Source: Muricomes intestini (lineage in GTDB: Bacteria > Bacillota > Clostridia > Lachnospirales > Lachnospiraceae). Taken from it: a stretch of 64,000 bases of DNA. A program made the position numbers and the translations under genes. A model generated the notes under the pieces. That model did no database searches, was not told where the DNA came from, and worked only from the letters and a program-made list of their open reading frames with translations. Every line of letters begins with the position of its first letter. The stretch's first letter is position 1. Below, in pieces: positions 60,594-64,000 of the stretch. Location: assembly GCF_004346165.1 (NCBI RefSeq), contig NZ_SLZZ01000009.1:1-64000 (forward strand), given 5' to 3'.

Positions 60594-63239
60594 CTATTTC
60601 TTCAGCTTTCTCTGGATAGCTTTTGTTATTTCCATAATCGGAATAATCGCAATCGCCAGTCCCATAGCAATCAGATACTCGTTCCAGTCAATCGGCTGGA
60701 ATGAGAACGCCTTTGCAAGGGCAGGAATTTCAATAACTCCTGTTGTCAATACGAATGAAAGCAGCATAGCCCCCCACAGCCACTTATTATGATAGTTCAT
60801 AGTAAATATGGAACCCCGTCTGGAGCGCATATTAAATGAATGGAAAATCTCAACCATCGACAAGGTAAGAAAGGCCATCGTCATTCCATCGGCACTATCC
60901 GTAATCTCCCACACACCTGATTCTATATAATGTCCGATAAAATAAGAACCCAGCGTTAATATTGTTACAATTGCTCCCTGGAAACCAATATCAAATCCCA
61001 TTCCTCCTGCAAAAATTCCGTCTCTGGAATTTCTCGGCTCCCGCTTCATGATATCGCTTTCAGCTCTCTCCATACCCAGTGCCAGTGCAGGGAACGCATC
61101 TGTAATCAGATTAATCCAAAGCAGGTGCACTGGTTTTAAAATCTGAAAGCCCATCAGTGTGGCGAAAAACACAGCCAGTACCTCAGCCATATTGGAAGCT
61201 AAAAGGAACTGAATTGCTTTTCTGATATTATCATATATGCGGCGTCCCTCTTCAACCGCAGATACGATGGTTGCAAAATTATCGTCTGCCAGAACCATAT
61301 CTGCTACATTTTTTGTGACATCTGTCCCTGTGATACCCATGCCGACACCGATATCAGCGCTTTTGATAGAAGGAGCGTCATTGACACCGTCCCCGGTCAT
61401 GGCCACAATCATGCCCTTCTTCTTCCACCCTTTAACAATACGAACCTTATGTTCCGGCTGCACACGGGCATATACGGAATAATTTTCAATCTCTGTGAAA
61501 AAATCTTCATCGCTGATTTCATCCAATTGTGCCCCGGTGATTGCCTGGCTGGCATCTTCGATGATTCCCAATTGCTCTGCAATAGCGACAGCCGTATCTT
61601 TGTGGTCTCCCGTAATCATAATAGGACGGATTCCCGCTTCCCGGCATTCCTTAACTGCGTCCTGCACTTCCGGGCGTACAGGGTCAATCATGCCAGACAA
61701 CCCCAGGTAGCAAAGCTCCTCCTCCAAATTACCTGGTTCCTGGTTGTCAGGGATTGAATCCCAGCTGCGCTGTGCACCGCACAACACCCGCAATGCCTGT
61801 CCTGCCATCTCACGGTTCTGACTTATGATTTCTTCTCTGGTTTTATCATCTAAAGGCTTTTCCTGGCCATCCGACCAGAATTTTGTACACCGTTTTAAAA
61901 CCTCATCCGGAGCACCTTTTGTAAACTGTATAATTTCACCGTCACTCGTCCGATGTATGGTAGACATCATCTTGCGCATAGAATCAAAAGGTGCTTCCCC
62001 TACACGCGGATATTCTTCCATCAATTCAGATTTAGGCAGTCCAAGCTTATAAGCATCATTTACGAGAGCAGCTTCAGTTGGTTCTCCCACTGCATTATTT
62101 TCATCATCCAGGTTGGCATCTGAGCACAGAGCCATCGCCATTGCAAGTCTTTTTTCATCAGACCCGCTGTGATGGACCACTGTCATCTTATTCTGGGTCA
62201 GTGTACCGGTCTTATCGGAACAGATAATCTGTGTACAGCCTAATGTCTCCACAGCAGTAAGCTTGCGGATCACTGCATTTTTTGCAGACATCTTGGTAAC
62301 ACCCATGGAGAGTACAATCGTCACTACGGCTGCCAGGCCTTCCGGAATGGCAGCTACCGCCAGGGAAACTGCGATCATAAATGTATCCAGAGCAAACTCT
62401 CCGTTAATTCCTGTTCCTGTCACCTGTGCTCTAATTAGACTTACTGCAAATATTACAACACAGATAATCAACACCAGAATACTTAGAACTTTACTGAGCT
62501 GATTCAATTTAATCTGGAGCGGTGTTTCGTCATCTTTTGCATTTGACAGTGCATCGGCAATCTTCCCCATCTCGGTATCCATGCCAGTTGCCGTCACTAC
62601 GGCCCTTCCGCGCCCATATACTACCGTGCTTCCCATATAGCACATGTTCTTTCTGTCGCCAAGAGGGACATCCTTTGCTCCGTCCAGATTCAAGACTTTA
62701 CAAATTTTATTGACAGGCACAGATTCTCCGGTCAGTGCAGCCTCTTCTATCTTCATGCTGGCACTTTCTATAATTCTTGCATCTGCCGGAACTGCGTCTC
62801 CGGCTTCCAGCATAACAATATCCCCCGGAACAAGCTCCTCGCTTCTTATGCTGGCTTGCTTCCCATCGCGGATTACATTTGATGTGGCCGCCGCAATTTC
62901 CTGGAGAGCCTCAATCGCTTTCTCAGCCTTGCTCTCCTGCACAACACCCAGCACCGCGTTAATAATCACCACAATCATGATGATGATAGCCTCTGCAAAG
63001 GGCTCACCTTCCAAAACTGATGTGATTCCGGAGATAACCGCAGCTACAATTAGTATAATAATCATAGGATTCGCCAGTTCTCCAAGGAAACGCTGAAAAA
63101 CAGATACTTTTTTTCCTTCTTTTAATTTGTTTGCTCCATATTGCTGCAGCCTTTTTTCAGCCTCCTGGGTACTAAGACCTTCCTCATTAGACTTTTGTTC
63201 CTGCAGTACTTCTTCCACATTGGTTAAGTACTCTTTCAT
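60594..63239 (-). CDS. P-type divalent cation ATPase (PMR1/SERCA-like), Mn2+-riboswitch controlled
   Basis: An 881-residue type IIA pump. Cation ATPase N-terminal region (about 1-70), TGES (170-173), PEGL (299-302) in helix 4, DKTGT with Asp342 as the phosphorylated residue, TGDGVNDAPSIK, and a C-terminal domain of about six helices are all present. By sequence alone it would be named a Ca2+ ATPase, but a yybP-ykoY riboswitch lies directly upstream, so Mn2+ export (possibly with Ca2+) is likely. The ATG at 63239 follows AAAGGAGG; the frame also opens at 63266, upstream of that site. Confidence 0.92.
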   Translation of the reverse strand: MKEYLTNVEEVLQEQKSNEEGLSTQEAEKRLQQYGANKLKEGKKVSVFQRFLGELANPMIIILIVAAVISGITSVLEGEPFAEAIIIMIVVIINAVLGVVQESKAEKAIEALQEIAAATSNVIRDGKQASIRSEELVPGDIVMLEAGDAVPADARIIESASMKIEEAALTGESVPVNKICKVLNLDGAKDVPLGDRKNMCYMGSTVVYGRGRAVVTATGMDTEMGKIADALSNAKDDETPLQIKLNQLSKVLSILVLIICVVIFAVSLIRAQVTGTGINGEFALDTFMIAVSLAVAAIPEGLAAVVTIVLSMGVTKMSAKNAVIRKLTAVETLGCTQIICSDKTGTLTQNKMTVVHHSGSDEKRLAMAMALCSDANLDDENNAVGEPTEAALVNDAYKLGLPKSELMEEYPRVGEAPFDSMRKMMSTIHRTSDGEIIQFTKGAPDEVLKRCTKFWSDGQEKPLDDKTREEIISQNREMAGQALRVLCGAQRSWDSIPDNQEPGNLEEELCYLGLSGMIDPVRPEVQDAVKECREAGIRPIMITGDHKDTAVAIAEQLGIIEDASQAITGAQLDEISDEDFFTEIENYSVYARVQPEHKVRIVKGWKKKGMIVAMTGDGVNDAPSIKSADIGVGMGITGTDVTKNVADMVLADDNFATIVSAVEEGRRIYDNIRKAIQFLLASNMAEVLAVFFATLMGFQILKPVHLLWINLITDAFPALALGMERAESDIMKREPRNSRDGIFAGGMGFDIGFQGAIVTILTLGSYFIGHYIESGVWEITDSADGMTMAFLTLSMVEIFHSFNMRSRRGSIFTMNYHNKWLWGAMLLSFVLTTGVIEIPALAKAFSFQPIDWNEYLIAMGLAIAIIPIMEITKAIQRKLKK

Positions 63240-63274
63240 AGTGACCTCCTTTAAGTCTGTTTTCATCCTACGAT

Positions 63275-63309
63275 TAAAAAAAGACTTATCTGTATATACA
63301 GATAAGTCT
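63275..63309 (-). terminator. Intrinsic terminator of the Mn2+ riboswitch
   Basis: A perfect palindrome (GACTTATCTGTAT and its complement, 63283-63308) followed on the minus strand by seven T. Its 5' arm contains CTTATCTG, which is also the 3' strand of the aptamer's P1 stem. Confidence 0.85.
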
Positions 63310-63388
63310 CGTCATTTCATCAAAAGCCAGGAACTTCTGTTCCGGTTGTTGGCCCTTTCGCGGTTAATCGCCGACTACTCCCTTACTG
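63299..63388 (-). ncRNA. yybP-ykoY-type manganese riboswitch aptamer
   Basis: On the minus strand the leader has the class signature GGGAGTAG, an inner CCAACA, and a 3' GACGAGACTTA. P1 forms between CAGTAAG (63388-63382) and CTTATCTG (63306-63299) with one bulged base. The 3' strand of P1 is also the 5' arm of the terminator, so ligand-stabilised P1 should favour read-through, an ON switch. It precedes a P-type cation ATPase, a known kind of target. The call rests on motif recognition, not a covariance search. Confidence 0.82.
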
Positions 63389-63394
63389 AATGGC

Positions 63395-63424
63395 ATTGTA
63401 ACACATCCCGCACTTATCCGTCAA
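63395..63424 (-). promoter_or_regulatory. Promoter of the Mn2+ riboswitch-ATPase unit
   Basis: TTGACG (63424-63419) and TACAAT (63400-63395) are 18 bp apart, with an extended TG. The -35 contains the TGA stop of sdaAA. Transcription would start near 63388, just where the aptamer begins. Confidence 0.75.
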
Positions 63425-64000
63425 ATATTTTCTGAAATTTCTTTTGCTCTTGGAGTGTTCGCCAACCCGCCTTTTCCTGTTTCACGCAGAGAATCGTTCA
63501 TTGTTTCCCCAACTTCTCTCATGGCATCAATTACCTGGTCCGGAGGAATACGGCTTGTAATGCCTGCCAGAGCCATATCCGCCGCAGACAGCGCATTGAC
63601 AGCTCCCACTACATTTCTTTTTACACAGGGTACTTCAACCAGACCGGCGACAGGATCACAGACAAGTCCCATTAGATTACTCAGGGCCATTGCAGCTGCA
63701 TCCGTAATCTGATTATTGTCTCCGCCTTTTAAATAAACCAGCGCTCCCGCAGCCATTGCGGAGGCAGAGCCTATTTCTGCCTGGCATCCGCCTGATGCGC
63801 CTGCTATAAAAGCCCTGGATGCTATCACCTCTCCGATTCCCGCCGTTACATAAAGACTGTGGAGAATCTCCTGCTCTATATTTCTTTTCTCTCTGAATAA
63901 GGGAACAAGCACCGCCGGTATCACACCACAAGCCCCCGCTGTCGGGGCGGCAACAATCCGCTTCATACAAGCATTGGATTCCCCCATTTGCAAAGCTTGC
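63421..64000 (-). CDS. sdaAA: L-serine dehydratase, iron-sulfur-dependent, alpha subunit (5' end outside window)
   Basis: The C-terminal 192 or so residues of SdaAA, which turns L-serine into pyruvate and ammonia using a [4Fe-4S] cluster. The visible part has MGESNACMKRIVAAPTAGACGVIP, with conserved Cys, and VCDPVAGLVEVPCVKRN, with two more Cys that help bind the cluster. The frame stays open to the window edge, so the start is not in view. The beta subunit gene would lie upstream, outside the window. Its stop codon is part of the promoter of the next transcription unit. Confidence 0.92.
   Translation of the reverse strand, partial: QALQMGESNACMKRIVAAPTAGACGVIPAVLVPLFREKRNIEQEILHSLYVTAGIGEVIASRAFIAGASGGCQAEIGSASAMAAGALVYLKGGDNNQITDAAAMALSNLMGLVCDPVAGLVEVPCVKRNVVGAVNALSAADMALAGITSRIPPDQVIDAMREVGETMNDSLRETGKGGLANTPRAKEISENI

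Overview
The window looks like the chromosome of a spore-forming, anaerobic Firmicute of the Lachnospiraceae type (Blautia-like). Three observations point there: a two-subunit HisZ/HisG system, a complete Rnf complex, and a spread of sporulation genes (alpha/beta SASP, YlbJ-like, GerW/YtfJ). Base composition is moderate to low GC, Shine-Dalgarno sites are strong AGGAGG, and TTG starts occur. The species call is an inference. Most genes lie on the minus strand.

Layout. 1-1110: left part of an IS200/IS605-type element carrying a truncated tnpB, abutting the end of hisB. 1124-4944: hisZ-hisG-hisD-hisB, read from a consensus promoter that overlaps the recU stop. 5016-13779: recU, a pseudouridine synthase, an SDR, a YgiQ radical SAM protein, a HAD hydrolase, a NOL1/NOP2/Sun methyltransferase, an M23 peptidase and pepD. 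13888-22941: ylbJ-like, a coiled-coil gene, coaD, rsmD, SASP, recG, fakA-like, asp23-like, rpmB, a 44-residue membrane protein, ytfJ and ytfI. 22948-31907: cell-wall synthesis (FtsW/RodA with its PBP), a U32 peptidase, zapA, ruvB-ruvA and apbE. 31921-36948: rnfCDGEAB, convergent with apbE, whose product should flavinylate RnfG and RnfD. 37189-41198: S1 protein, ispH, cmk and a BaiN-like flavoprotein. 41191-45543: an RpiR regulator, an aminopeptidase P and a POT peptide transporter. 45624-54676: a 2-isopropylmalate synthase fused to an AraC-type DNA-binding domain, two D,D-carboxypeptidases, scpAB, a phosphoesterase, deoC and cfa. 55059-64000: a J-domain protein, two P-type ATPases, murT-gatD and a truncated sdaAA.

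The main points of interest are these. (1) The LeuA-AraC fusion at 45624-47612, with a near-palindrome in front of its gene. (2) A Mn2+-type (yybP-ykoY) riboswitch in front of the P-type ATPase at 60594-63239, with its own promoter over the sdaAA stop and an aptamer P1 arm shared with the terminator. (3) A dispersed 70-bp hairpin repeat in two inverted copies, 39154-39223 and 54970-55039; the first has rewritten the 3' end of cmk, the second sits in a run of four hairpins. (4) A hairpin that buries the ribosome binding site of the carboxypeptidase at 52103-53449. No rRNA, tRNA or CRISPR array was recognised.
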